Source: Plasmopara viticola (taxonomy: Eukaryota > Oomycota > Peronosporomycetes > Peronosporales > Peronosporaceae). From it: a stretch of DNA of 64,000 nucleotides. This document shows, piece by piece, positions 22,331 to 33,774 of the stretch. The position numbers were made by a program, and so were the translations under genes. The notes beneath the pieces are model-generated. The model saw only the letters and a list, made by a program, of their open reading frames with translations. It made no database searches and was not told where the DNA came from. The stretch lies in the NCBI GenBank assembly GCA_001695595.3, contig MBPM02000004.1:310001-374000 (forward strand), given 5' to 3'. Within the stretch, counting starts at the first letter, position 1. The number at the start of each line of letters is the position of its first letter.

Positions 22331-23110
22331 TTGAAGATACTTCTAAATATGGTGATCACCGGCTTTGGCATGACCACGATCTTCGCGTTTTAAAAAAAGA
22401 GCACGAAATCACGAGCAGAGATAATCTAAAGGTTTTTGGTAGCCTCTGCAAAGAAATTCTGTACGAAAGATTGTTGTTGCAAACCATTAATCGCAGAGCG
22501 GAAGTCAGCTGGCAATCGACGAGGGGTCGTGCACTTAGCGAGCTCGCATGTGATATATCAAACCTTTTACATATGATCTCAAATCGACGTCCTTTTAAGC
22601 TTATGAACTTCTGAAGCCTTTTCACTGGTCTGCCGTACAAAAAAAAACTTTTTCCTTTTACTCTCTCTTGGTGTATCGATCAGCCTATCTGGGCTTATCA
22701 CAAATCGCCTCAACTTTTGAAGTATTTTGAACGCAAAATTTTGCCTTACCGGAATCAAAAGTTGACTTGGCCCGGGTAATAACTTTGCTTTGTGATGCGT
22801 CTCATTTTTGACGTGTCACTTACAGGTTTCGCTTCCATCTTCGTGCACAACGACTGTGGAAATTGTCTTAGAGCAATACTAGTATCATCTTTTATATTAT
22901 GCGCAAGAGCCGTCGCACGCCAAATTCAAGACGTGTATATTTCTGCTTTACAAATACTTTTGGTGCTGGGTTGATAGGCTGCGCTCGTGCCGATACGGAG
23001 GATGAAATTTTTATCTGTGAACGCAACAAACTTGTGTGATTTGCTTAAGCCAGTAAATTGGGTGCTAGAGGCTAAGAAATATTGTCGCTTAGTTTTACAC
23101 AAAGGTAAGT
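22331..23110 (+). repeat. Dispersed repeat R1, probably decayed gypsy pol
   Basis: Shared blocks (AGATTGTTGTTGCA, GGAAGTCAGCTGGCAATCGA, TTTTCACTGGTCTGCCG, GTATCGATCAGCCTATCTGGGC) recur within repeat D and near 40.9, 45.9 and 57.6 kb. Downstream, near 22785-22810, the plus strand reads FALCDASHF, like the VVCDASDFA start of gypsy RNase H. This suggests an old gypsy pol, but the RT part is too decayed to be certain. Confidence 0.45.
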
Positions 23111-23159
23111 TTCTAAGTACTAAATTAAGCTTCAACCCTTAGCAACATGGAATCTTTTT

Positions 23160-23760
23160 AAAATTTTTTGGACTGGATCTTGAAACCCAGCCTCTGAAAA
23201 GCACTAAAATGTCTGATACATGATTGGCTATTAATTGACGTAAGCTGGTGTTTCAAGCCAACGAAAATATAATTACTGTGTTTGAGATGCATTACAAGTT
23301 CCTGATTTCTTACACCTTACAAGCTCCTGATTTCTTACACTTTAGGACTCGATGGAAAGTCGTTCATCTCTTACCTTTGTGTAGCGAATACCGTAAGCGT
23401 CGAAGCGGATTGGCATCATTTTCGGTCCCTCATAAAAAAATATTCGCTATATATATAACACAGGTCACTAATTAAGCGACTGATCTGTGGAGAGCCAGCA
23501 CGGCCTATTGGGCATTTTAATTACGACAACGCACAAAAGATTCTTCATCATAAACGAAATAAAACGGCTCGAGCGCTCAATCCCGGGCTGTAAGTGTCTA
23601 AAGTGCATTTCGGAGCTTCAAGAGTGCTGTATGCGCACATTTAAGTCACCATTGGCGCAGAAAATTAGAACTAGAGTCGCTAAGCTTGGATTGTTGAGTG
23701 TGGCCATAGCAGAAGAGGTATGGCTAGTGAAGAGGTGTCTTCAGTAACCTTCAACACTTT
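23160..23760. repeat. Dispersed repeat R2, copy 1
   Basis: Shares ACTAAAATGTCTGATACATG, AAGCCAACGAAAATATA, AACACAGGTCACTAATTA and GTCACCATTGGCGCAG-like blocks with 59180-59900. The two copies are colinear. No conserved frame was found. Confidence 0.55.
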
Positions 23761-24429
23761 GACCTGCCCTGGGTCTTTGCAGCACCTTTTTACCTGCTTT
23801 AAGACTTGTACTGGCCAAAGTTCGATTTTTTATAGCAATGTACGATCACCGCACTTGTAGGTCGCAAAGTTTTATCGATCATGTCTATGCAAACCGCAGC
23901 GTTTCTCATCGCAGCTTAGTACAGCCGTACGCTTAGTAAACTTGGACACCACACAAAAAGTATTTACACAAATTTTGCCGATCAGAAAGGTGTATAAAAG
24001 CTTTGCTGCTTTGTCGACAATTGGTACGCGACACAATATTGTTTGCAGTAAATCAACTTAATTGCGAATAGTCACGAGTTTGTCTTTTTTTGCTTGAGCA
24101 CTTTTAATTCGTAAATTTTTTCCCCCTGCATTGACGATCCGTACACAGGGAGTGATAGCTTCCGCCGAAAATGCCGGAGGTGACTCTTCTGTCTAATTAC
24201 AGAATGCAACCCGAGTAAAGAAATGGGGAAGGCGAACTTGACGATACTTAAAAAAAAGTTGTAAGAGGAAAAACACTTCAGGTCGAGACTGACGTAGCGT
24301 ACTATTTTAATATCGCTACTTATTCGCTCTAATTTTCAAAGCGTCAAGAGTTTGGTTTTGATGGCTTCAAACTCCTCATTTGAACGCCGACGATAGTTAT
24401 AAATCGTGATATGAGGCCATTCATTTGGA
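23761..24429. repeat. Region related to 62.94-63.05 kb
   Basis: Near 23995-24075 it matches 62940-63035 (GCTGC, GCGACACAATA, TTGCAGTA, GCGAAT), possibly the integrase C-terminal region of a gypsy element (a VRDTIQVAVDRV-like piece in the 63-kb copy). The remainder is unassigned. Confidence 0.3.
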
Positions 24430-24960
24430 CAGACCATGGTGTTAATAGACAGCGTCAACAAAGTGCACAGCGATATTGAAGGACTGGATAATATCTGCCA
24501 CCGAAACGAAAGGCAACATGATACTACAAACCCAAGAAAATCTGTGCGCTTTATAAATTTGCGGGAACGTCAGAAAATATATCCATCAACACGGAGCGCA
24601 GTCAAATTGTGCGATGGTGCCACGAAAGACTCTCGCATTGTTAGCCTTGCTGAAGTCACGTCCATCGCTCATAAAACAATAGAGAGCTGCATATGTACGG
24701 CATCGATAAGCTCGATACTCTGCTCATTGTCAATTGAGTTGGTGCTAATTATTCAGATACATGTTATTTAAGCCACAGCAAGTTTTGTCGACATGAAAAT
24801 CTGCAGTGCTTTTGTCACGAAGTGGTAATGCCGGTCAAGCTCGCGCCTCATGACATGCAGAGTGTGCAATCGAGATTTCTATAACCTTTGTCGTCACGAA
24901 AAATGCTGTCTAATGTCAAAAACCGGGCGCCGCGGGGAAGCATCAAATGGTGCAATGTCT
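24430..24960. repeat. Dispersed repeat R3, copy 1
   Basis: The ATGTACGGCATCGATAAGC and TACTCTGCTCATTGTC region resembles 61880-61930 and 63570-63610. The 111-codon open frame 24436-24771 (starting MVLIDSVNKVHSDIEG) lies here; it has no recognised domain and is not open in the other copies, so it is probably fortuitous. Confidence 0.35.
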
Positions 24961-25499
24961 CTCGCTCTGCCATAAAAACGCTGAAGATAACGAAGTCTTC
25001 CAATGTATGCACTAGGCGATAGAATTTATTTCTCGCTGTAATTGGCGATTTGGCTTAGTGTATACAGTAAGCGGAGGCTTGTCCAGAAGGTACACTCTGC
25101 ATCAAAAGCGCGTAGCTCATTACAATGACCTCCTTGGCATGTAGGGGGATAATTTTTATCGTGACCTGACCATTGTTATTAAATTTGATCAAAACGCAGC
25201 TGCCGGCAAGCTGCCTGCAATACAAATGACGCGAATGTACTTCGAGTCATAAGAGAGGTACAAGAGTGGTACTACCTAGCTTTTCATTACAGGACTAAAC
25301 TAGCTTAATACTCATCGCACCATGCTTTTAGGTGTCAGCCATAGATCGTACATTCCATATCACTTTTGCTTAAAATCGACCTAGCATTAAATTCTTCAGT
25401 GCGCAAATAATGCACTTTACAGATGGCTATCACATCACTTGGCACTAAGCAGGAGTTTATAAACTGCTTAAGCATAAAACAAAGAATATAATACTTAAG
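24961..25499. other. Unassigned stretch
   Basis: No gene was recognised on either strand. Confidence 0.4.
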
Positions 25500-25776
25500 C
25501 GTATCCAAGCAACCACTGAAGCGTCTTCACGGCTCCATTGGGAGCTGCAATGTGGGTGGGGTCTTTCCCAAGTCGATTCGCATTAAGGAAGACACCACTT
25601 GTGAGCAAGAGACGTGTACACGCTCAGCGAGTATCCTCGATGCAGCTTACGTGAGGTAAGGCATTGACGTCTCGGTCTGTCAATTAACATTTGCATTATA
25701 TTGGATGAGAAGATGAACGGGAGATTCTCGAGTCTCTTTTTTTCTACAATTTAGAGCAAAGTGCAGTAGGTACGAC
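25500..25776 (-). pseudogene. Ankyrin gene copy 2, head segment (3' of the chromovirus insertion)
   Basis: The minus strand matches copy 1 from about 380 to 650. It reads HLLIQYNANVN, then LTSGVFLNANRLGKDPTHIAA...GAVKTLQWLLGY, typical ankyrin repeats, better preserved than in copy 1. The chromovirus splits it from 31635-32424. Removing the element and one copy of ACGAC restores the same sequence order as copy 1 near 318-365. Confidence 0.65.
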
Positions 25777-26097
25777 TGTAAGGAACCACACTCACATGTT
25801 CTAGGACCAACCTAGAATGTCAGTGAGTGTAGGTTACAAACATTTTTATGTTTTCGTAAACAAACCTAACCCACATTCAAGGAGAGATGATACATATATT
25901 CATATTATTAAATAGGAAAGGCGACGTACTAGATGAAAGACTTACATGAAAAAAAACAGGAGAAAGAAGGTGGATAGGTGACATATAAGTAGATATTCAG
26001 TCTAAGAAATAATCTCGCTTTTTCGGTTCGTCACAAATCTACAACTGAACCTACAACCTACAGTCCAACATCGTCTACCAACACCCAGATCCTCACA
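25777..26097 (+). repeat. Chromovirus 5' LTR
   Basis: 321 bases with TG...CA ends. It shares CACACTCACATGTTC, TAGAATGTCAGTGAGTGTAG, ACAAATCTACAACTGAACC and ACACCCAGATCCTCACA with the 3' LTR. Confidence 0.93.
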
Positions 26098-26779
26098 AGT
26101 GGTACCACTAGTTGGTCGTGCTTTCGCGTCGTCAAGTTCCCCGTTTGGGTATTATTGTCCCTTGGGTAATTGGTGTCCCTTTCCCACCGCAACCGTGTGG
26201 AAGCGCTGTGGAAATTGGTCAAGTTTGTGGTTTTCAATATCTGGTTATTATTCTGAGAGCCTGCTTTTGCAGATAGAGTCACTCAGTGGTGTAGTGAGGT
26301 TGGACCCGACTTGGCTGGTCGAAGCAGTTAATCCATTTCGGAAGAATTAATTTGTGTGCGCACAAGCCGACCCACACTTCCTCACTCATTAACTTGAGTC
26401 AATACCTTCGGTGAAAGGAAGTAGGGCCAAATCAGTCGTGCACGTTCTATGGGCAAGAAGCGCCGTGCTGAATCGGAAATTCTCTTGGATTGTGAACAAG
26501 CTTTCGTCTTCGACTCTAGTGACAAAGCTTAAATAACGGCGCAAGAATCCATCCATTCTGTCAAAAAGTCTTGTCGAATCGCTTCGCTCCTTTCCAAGCG
26601 TCTCACTAAAGAAAAAGAAATTTTCCTTCATCAAGGCAAGTCCCTCTCCGATCCTCTCCAAGAAGTCGACACTTTACCCCAAGAAGTCGAACGGATTTTA
26701 GTCAACGATTTACGCTACAATTTAAGGGATCTGGTTAAAGCTAACCTTAAGTTTTTTCTTTTTCTAAACTTCATTCATC

Positions 26780-27889
26780 ATGGCTGAACCATCTATGAAC
26801 CAGATTATGCAACATCTTATGCAAGTTATGAATAAACAACAAGAAATCATCGAGAAATGAAGTCAGAAACAACTGGAGAGTAAAGTTAAAGTTGAGGAAT
26901 TAAAGCTGCCAACTTATAGTGGGAGAAGTGATGAGTCTGCTCGCCTCTATTGGGCAAACTTGGAGAATTATTTTTTGGCGCAAGGAACGAAATGGAAAGA
27001 GCAGCTTTAGCGAAACAAATTATCGCAGTACTTGGAACAGCTTTGCGTGGAGCAGCAGCTCAATGGTTTGTGCTTCATCAGCATGAATTTAAGAGTGTAG
27101 ATGATCTTTCGTTGCTTTGGATAAAGAGATTGTACCGGCGGAATTGCAATATCGTGTACGTGACGAATTGCATCGATTGAGACAAGAGAGTTATAAAGAT
27201 TTGCCTGATTACGTTGCGAAATTTCGACAACTTATTTCGCAAATATCTCATATGACGGAGATTGACCAAATAATATATTTTCAAAGAGGATTACGGCAAA
27301 GAGCTAGAGAAGAACTTCAGTATCGACGTTGCAAAACTTTATCAGCGGCGATCACAGTCGCACTCGATTTTGAACGCGCTTATTCAGATATTTTAAGTGG
27401 CTATGCAAGTCAAGAACAACGTATTCCGCGTCCTGATCCACTACCAGTGACACAGCCGTCTAGTGGACCTGAGCCTATGGAAAATGACCATGCTCGTCCT
27501 TTTCAAAGGTCATCCCGATATCAGAATCGTTATCAAAATAATCGTCGTCCAAATACGCCCAAGTGTTCAATCTGCAAGAAACTTGGTCATACTATTCAAA
27601 AATGTTATAAGCGCAAGAACAGACAACAAGGCAACTACAATCAAGATAATCGAAATCATAAAAATATCAACTACTTCGAAAATGAATCTGTTCAAGATGA
27701 AACGATTGCTACAACGTCTCATGAAGCTATCACAACATTCAGTAAAGCTATTGCAACCTATAGTGGAAAAGATTCAAACATCAAGCAAGGAAATCATGAT
27801 GAACATGCTGTCAATATTATGCTAGATTCAGGATCCACGTGTAATGTGGTCAAGCCAGACTTTTACAAAATGCCCATTCCGAAGAAGTA
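26780..27889 (+). pseudogene. Chromovirus gag and start of protease
   Basis: Gag starts at 26780 (MAEPSMNQIMQHLMQVMNKQ) and soon meets a TGA. A second frame continues with EELKLPTYSGRSDESARLYW, then a third, open from 27117 to 27890. It carries LPDYVAKFRQLISQI, a CCHC zinc knuckle (CSICKKLGHTIQKC, near 27567-27608) and the aspartic protease motif MLDSGSTCNVV near 27820-27852. The chain is basic and Gln/Asn-rich around the knuckle. Two frame changes and one stop separate the start from the knuckle, so the polyprotein is broken. Confidence 0.85.
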
Positions 27890-28099
27890 GTTCAAGTTAC
27901 TCGTTTCGACGGCAGCAACACTATTACGAAGAAAGTTTAACAAAGGTTTGCAGATATATCTTCGAATAGATTTTTTTTCAGACGTTCCGGTCATGGAATG
28001 GCCAATGAATAGTAGTTCTCACGATGTCATTTTGGGTAAACAGTGGTTTACAGCTCATGAACCAATCATAAACTGGTGAACGCATCAAGTCTCATTCAA

Positions 28100-29700
28100 T
28101 ACAAGCGATAATCAACCTGACCCTCCAATTGAACATAAATATATTTCTGCGTCAGAGGTTTCAAAGAAATTAAAGAAGGCAGAAAACGAAGAAGTTTATC
28201 GTATTAAAATTTGTCAAGCCTCTGTGCATGAAGAGCAAAAAGAGCCAAAACTTCAATCTTTGCTGGATTCATTCCAAGACGTTTTTCCAAAGAAATTCCC
28301 AGATGCTTTACCGCCACATCGTTCGGTAGAGTTTGAAATGACCATGAAATCAGGAGCTCAGCCAAGTAATCGTCAACCTTTTCGTCTATCACAAGTGGAA
28401 CAAGATGCATTACAGAAATTTGTTGACGAAAACCTATCACGCGGTTGGATTGAATTATTTGACTCGCCTTGGGTATCAATTATATTTGGTATACCAAAGA
28501 AGGATTTGAAGACAGGAAAATGCGTTTCACGTTCCGAATGGATTCGATCTGCTAACGCAAACATATTGTTTGCGATGGGTTAATGATTTTCGGTATGTCA
28601 ACTCTCAAACCATTGCACCAAAAATTCCCTTGCCATGCATTGACGAACTATTTGATAAGATGCAAGAAAACTATTATTTTACTGCGATTGATTTGTCGCA
28701 AGGTTATCATCAAATGCGCATTCATCCAAACAGCAAGAAGAATACCGCATTTCGTACAAGTAATGAAACCTATCAATGGCGTGTTGCACCAATGGGTCTT
28801 GCAGGAATGCCAGGAGTTTGGTCACGACACATGCGAGTTCTATTTGGAAAATTTCTATTTGTTTCGTATACTTGGATGATATTTGTGTGTTTTCACACAC
28901 TTATGCTGAACACTAAGTTCATTTGAAAATTGTGTTCCAAAGTTTGCAAAAAGAAAAGCTCTATGCTCATATCGGCAAGTGTGAATTTGCACTCGAAGAA
29001 GTCAGCTTTTTGGGTCATACTGTATCACGGAAAGGATTGTCTGTTGATAGTTCCAAAACAGAAGCAATTGCTAAATGGCCAGTGCCATCTTCAGTCAAAA
29101 ACCTTCAAAGTTTTCTCGGCTTAGCTGGTTATTATCGCCGCTTTATTCATCAATTTGCTCAATTTGTTTCGCCATTAAGCAAGCTTGTGAAGAAGGACAT
29201 ACAGTGGACTTGGAGGAAAGACCAAGATCGTGCTTTTGCTAGTCTAAAGTCTGCTTTGCAGTCTGCACCAACTCTCACCTTACCTAAATATATCACGCCG
29301 TTTTGTACTCACTACAGATGCGTCAGGATTGTGCATTGGTGGTGTACTTTCACAATTTGTAAATGGTCATGATCATCCTGTTGCTTTCTATTCTAAGAAG
29401 CTTGGTGTTCATGAAATTAATTGGCCGGCACATGAAAAGGCATTATTTGCAATAAATGCTGGTCTCGACCAATGGCGTCATTATCTTAACGGTCATCAAT
29501 TTGAAATATATACGGATAATAGCGCATGCTCGTGGCTGCTTCACCATCCTAAAGTGTCCCTTAAATTGGCAAGATATTTAACAACATTTCCCCCGTATAC
29601 TTCTACGATTTATCACATCAATGGTGCTCTAAATGTCGTCGCTGATGCTTTATCGCGTCGACCAAATGAATGTGCTCCTTCAACTATCAAATTCCATGAA
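28100..29700 (+). pseudogene. Chromovirus reverse transcriptase and RNase H, frameshifted
   Basis: RT pieces, in order, are VEFEMTMKSGAQPSNRQPFR, RGWIELFDSPWVSIIFGIPK (normally ...SPWAS...), FTAIDLSQGYHQMRIHPNS, TYQWRVAPMGLAGMPGVW, and the catalytic YLDD at 28869-28880 in a shifted frame. LGHTVSRKGLSVD and FLGLAGYYRRFIHQFA follow (thumb). RNase H reads GVLSQFVNGHDHPVAFYSKK, YTDNSACSWLLHH and VADALSRRP near 29640-29670. At least three frameshifts occur. The residues of the active sites are largely kept, so inactivation is mainly by indels. Confidence 0.88.
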
Positions 29701-29779
29701 TGTGATGCTAAATGTCAAGCTCGAGGTTCTCGTTTGCGAGTTTCACAACTGGGCAACTCTGCTCCGGGAGGCCTGAGTC

Positions 29780-31329
29780 ACTTCAAGTTGCTGCAGTAAT
29801 GGTTGCATCTTATATCGAGTTGTCGCCAGATGTCCGCAAAATGTTCTATCAAGGTTTTGCCAATGATGCTGAGTTTCAAAACTCATGGACGAAGTCTGAT
29901 ACTGACACATTGTTCATTAAACATGAAGAATTATCGCTTCTGCGTACTTCCAACAAAGCTGCAAGACTTTGTGTGTCGAACAACGATCGTTTGCGAACTC
30001 AAGTCATTTCGCAATATCATGACTCTGCTATAGCTGCTCATCCTGGCAACCACAGAAATTTATTTGCGAGTTGCACAGTGGTACTATTGGAAGACATTAC
30101 AAAATGACATAAAGGAATATGTCAAGACGGGTGAAACTTGTACACGCTGGAAACATGACAATCAACGAAAAAATGGATTACTTATGCAATCCCAATACTT
30201 AAGCAATGCTGGCATGTTGTGTCATTGGATTTATAACTGGAATTCTTGTTTCAAATGCTTTTGATGCCATTCTAACTGTTGTCGAAAAATTGTCAGAACG
30301 TACCAAGTACGCTGCAGTGCATGCGAATGATGGTGCATCTGCAACAGCCAAAGCATTCTTTGAAGCTGTAGTTCGACACCATGGATTACCTGAAGTTATC
30401 ATCAGTGACAGAGATAGCAAGTTCACTTCATCATTTTGGTAGTTTCTGATGACAATCATGGGTGTACGACTTAGTATGACAACAGAACATCGTGCTCAAG
30501 CGGATGGACAAACGGAACGACAAAACTTAGTCGTTGAAGATGCACTTAGATGTATGGTGTCCTATCACGGAACAGATTGGACAGATTACTTAGGCACCAT
30601 CGAATATGCTCATATAACACTTGTCAGTGCATCTACTGGATATTCTCCATTTGAGATTGACACCGGGAGAAAAGAACGTTCTCCTTGGCATAAAGGAACA
30701 AGTGGTAATGATTCGAAAGTGAAAATTGATGTTCAGGCTAAAGAAATCGTGGAAAAAAGACAAAAGATAATTGAACAAGCACGAAAGAATCTACCAAAAG
30801 CTCAAGCCACTCAAAAGCAATATTATGATCAGAAACGTAGAGTACATCAAGTTGAATTTCTTGTTATGCTAGATACTCGAAGAATCTCTCTAAGACATGC
30901 TGCCAAAGATATGGAAAATGAACGAGCAAATTTGGCAGCAAGAAAAGTTGGCCCATATGAAATCATCAAGACGATTAATTCCAATGTGGCAAAACTCAAG
31001 TTGCCACCAAACATGGAAAACATTAATCCGACCTTCAATGTCGATGTATTGTCGAAGTACGAGCCTACACCAGACAAGTTCCTTAGTCGTCCTATCCCCA
31101 AAGCGTCGAAGTTTGTGGACAATGACTCAGCTGATCAGCTTCAAATCATTCAACGTGTTTTGAAGAAGATACAGTTTAATCGCCCTCCCGAATAGCTTGT
31201 CAGGTGGCATGGTGAAACAGAAGAAGAAGCTAGCTGGGGAAAAGAAAAAAGATATTCGACACGTAGCTCATTGGAATGATCTCATTGCCGACTTTAAACA
31301 GCGACAACGAGAGATCGAATCGGGGAGGA
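29780..31329 (+). pseudogene. Chromovirus integrase with chromodomain-like C-terminus
   Basis: The zinc-binding part is decayed (YVKTGETCTRWK near 30120-30160). The core has ITGILVSNAFDAILTVVEKL, IISDRDSKFTSSFW, a TAG, and then QADGQTERQNLVVEDALRCM, so the Asp and Glu of the DDE triad are visible. The C-terminal part reads GPYEIIKTINSNVAKLKLP. After a TAG at 31194-31196 comes LVRWHGETEEEASW and, after a frameshift, HVAHWNDLIADFKQR, resembling the end of a chromodomain. The last stop codon (TAA) is formed across the LTR border, so the coding end overlaps the polypurine tract. Confidence 0.82.
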
Positions 31330-31634
31330 TGTAAGGAACCACACTCACATGTTCTTGAACCATTCTAGAATGTCAGTGAGTGTAGGTTACAAACATTTTA
31401 TATGTTTTTGTAAATAAACCTAACCCACATTCAAGGAGAGATGATACATATATTTATAAAGTTTACTAGGATGAACGACTTACATGAGAAAAGTAGTAGG
31501 AAGAAAGTGGATAAGTCACATATAAGTAGGTTTTCAGTCTAAAAAATAATTTCAATTATTTAGTTCGTCACAAATCTACAACTGAACCTACAACCTACTG
31601 TCCAACACCGCCTACCAACACCCAGATCCTCACA
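31330..31634 (+). repeat. Chromovirus 3' LTR
   Basis: 305 bases, shorter than the 5' LTR because of small gaps in the AT-rich middle. It is directly followed by ACGAC. Confidence 0.93.
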
Positions 31635-32424
31635 ACGACTTATTTGTCCGAATTTGCATCTGCTTGCAATAGAGCTTTTGTACGCTCGAAAAATTTGTTA
31701 TTAACAGCGAAAGTTAACTAAGTGTGCCCTTCAGGTATCGCCAATCGATTACATCTTGGACAAATACTTGAGATCGTTTACGGTCTTAAATTAAAAAGGA
31801 CCCGGACACGATCAGTGAGCCCTCGTTCGGCACAAGCGTGTACCAAGAATGTAGTCATGCGACCACTTTAACCTCTATCAAAGCTTTCTGACTCGAGAAG
31901 TACCTTTGACTTAGCGGCATGGTTGCCTTCCACCGTGAGCTGAGGTTCATTCCGGCTTTCTCCCCACGTTTTGGCTTCAGGGTCTGCTGCACGGCTCAAC
32001 ACAAAAAATTGATTGCTTCTCTAGTCCTAATGAAGCACATAGTAAAAGTGGTGTAAATTTATCTTTATTTCGTAATCAGACCACGCTCTATGTTTAATCA
32101 CATACGCGGCTAGAGCTATTCAATCGTCTCGTGTTCAACGTAAAAGCATCCACATGTATGTACTCAATATGAGCGAAGGCATTCCTCAAAACTGTCTTTT
32201 ACGGGCGAAGTCCCGTCTGATCGAAGTGTATCCTAATGTACATTGTTTCTTTTTCGTACGCCACGTTGTTACTCTTAAAGTTCTGAGTGCCAGTGCACAT
32301 AAATTTAAAGTCAAATTTGGGACTTGAAGTTTTGAATCTCAATAAAGCCTTAAACTTTGCTAACCTTTTCGAAATAATTCTAAGGGGGATGTAACTACGA
32401 TGGTAAGACGGTGTAAATCTCGCA
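31635..32424 (-). pseudogene. Ankyrin gene copy 2, head segment (5' of the chromovirus insertion)
   Basis: The minus strand reads PQLTVEGNHAAKSKVLL and SGRMTTFLVHACAERG (near 31940-31800), matching copy 1 from about 120 to 235. The ankyrin pattern (LxxHAxxxG) is clear. The 32199-32429 open frame lies further 5' and may be the N-terminal part, but copy 1 is truncated there so it cannot be compared. At about 32424 the homology switches strand. Confidence 0.55.
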
Positions 32425-32878
32425 TGCATTTACGACTAGCAAGTGGCCGTACAATTTTTGGCGAAATCGTTTACATTAAAACGGCGGGTCGAAGCATGAG
32501 TCAGGAATTTATTTATGTAATATCGAGCGATTAAAGGCTTTGATGGATACAACTAACGTAAAAAAGCTCAGCATAAAAAGCGCTCAGGAAGATGGTGCAC
32601 ACGGTAAGAAAAAACGAAAAGTATCTGAGTGGACGACTGCCGTCGCAAGTGCGTATTGTATCGGCCCTCTTGTTGAATGGGCGTAATACATTGATTGTGA
32701 AACCAAGATGCCCAAAAAATAAAGCGAAAAGTTTTCTGGAGATCATGTTGCTGCTTGGGAGCCTTCTTTCGAAATTAAAGTTTTAATAGCTTCAAGCTGA
32801 GAGATGGTGCGCGGTGATCCTAATCTTGTAGCATTTGAAAGCGAGGCTGTCAAGAAGCAGTACTATTTGTACCATAAG
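32425..32878 (+). pseudogene. Ankyrin gene copy 2, middle segment, inverted relative to the head
   Basis: The plus strand matches copy 1 from about 665 to 860 and, without the copia-1 insertion, on through 5302-5525. It reads SEWTTAVASAYCIGPLVEWA near 32620-32690. The uninterrupted ATGGTGCACACGG here shows the empty target of copia-1. The head segment of the same gene lies directly to the left on the other strand, so an inversion breakpoint lies near 32424. Confidence 0.6.
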
Positions 32879-32879
32879 C

Positions 32880-33150
32880 GAAGGCTATAAAGGAAAAAGT
32901 TCCTATAGCATTTCGCGCCACTAAAGGGGCGGACGGACAAGACGAGAAAAAGAATGTGTGTTTGTAAGAGCTATGAGTCGCGGAAGGATAAAGCCAAACC
33001 AATGCTTTAACTGTGACCAGATTGGTCGCATAAAGCTGGATTGCCCCAAGAAAATGTTTAAGTGGTAGCGACACTTTAATTGCTGTGAGCGAGGAACGAT
33101 CAGTCGATTGGCTGGTTGACAGTGGCGACGTCTCCCATGACACTTCCCCG
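32880..33150 (+). pseudogene. copia-3 gag end and protease start
   Basis: The plus strand has an intact CCHC knuckle (CFNCDQIGRIKLDC, near 33018-33060, His replaced by Arg) and the protease motif LVDSGDVSHDT (near 33110-33145). It belongs to the same copia family as copia-1 and copia-2. It begins abruptly in gag, next to ankyrin-gene sequence, without an LTR. Confidence 0.65.
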
Positions 33151-33159
33151 GAGTTATCA

Positions 33160-33770
33160 TCCACACCTGCTAATATGTATTTGGTGCCTCCCTTCGAAAA
33201 AGTACTTATAAGTTCTAGCATGTACGTGTGAACAGGTGCGGACACGCGTAACAGCTTCGCCACGGAGCGTCCTGGAAATGTTTTATTTGTTTAGTTGCTC
33301 TTCATGCAGCCATCACACAAAATTTTGACGCCTTATTTCGGCGCAGAAATCGTGATTAGTGTACTGTAAAGTTTTTGCTTCAACAAATTTTGCGATCGTG
33401 CTGTAGCCTTCAATTACTATCAGCTCTCGAGTATACACCGGTCGTACCATCTCTTGCTGACAGTACAGAGAAAAAGATTTACCTATTCTTGTCCCAGTCT
33501 TTCATTGGCCTATTTGGTGCATAAAGTCCGCTAATACTTTACACTAGATCCATGCGTGGAGGGCTTTCCCATCGACAGTTATTGTATGTCAAGTCCAAGA
33601 ATTAGCAGCACCTCCATCCTGAATATACGAATCCGGTCTAAGCCGATAAACTTCATCACTTCGGGTCTTTCAATGCCAAGTATTTTATCGTCTGCAATCG
33701 CAACCTCGATGTTTTTTCTTAGACAGTTAAAGTCGACCACTAAGTCATCTAGCACGCAGTAATACTTGGT
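33160..33770 (-). pseudogene. copia-3 protease end and integrase start, inverted
   Basis: The minus strand matches the copia-1 region from about 4265 down to 3695, ending at the integrase start (GGTKYILAGVDDN, near 33205-33165; SLPLK-like pieces lie beyond). It lies opposite in strand to the copia-3 pieces on both sides, which shows an inversion inside the element. There are many stops. Confidence 0.65.
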
Positions 33771-33774
33771 ACGA

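Larger units (their letters stand above)
25777..31634 (+). mobile_element. Ty3/gypsy chromovirus with both LTRs
   Basis: LTRs at 25777-26097 and 31330-31634 begin TGTAAGG and end CTCACA. The 5-base target duplication ACGAC lies at 25772-25776 and 31635-31639. A polypurine tract (GGGGAGGA) directly precedes the 3' LTR, and a primer-site candidate TGGTACCACTAG begins two bases after the 5' LTR. Gag, protease, RT, RNase H, integrase and a terminal chromodomain-like segment lie between. Stops and frameshifts in gag, RT, RNase H and integrase make it inactive. The LTRs differ by substitutions and small gaps, so the insertion is not very recent. It is inserted antisense in the ankyrin gene. Confidence 0.93.

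Noticed and set aside
24436..24771. 111-codon open frame
   Set aside because: It lies in a dispersed repeat whose other copies are not open in this frame.
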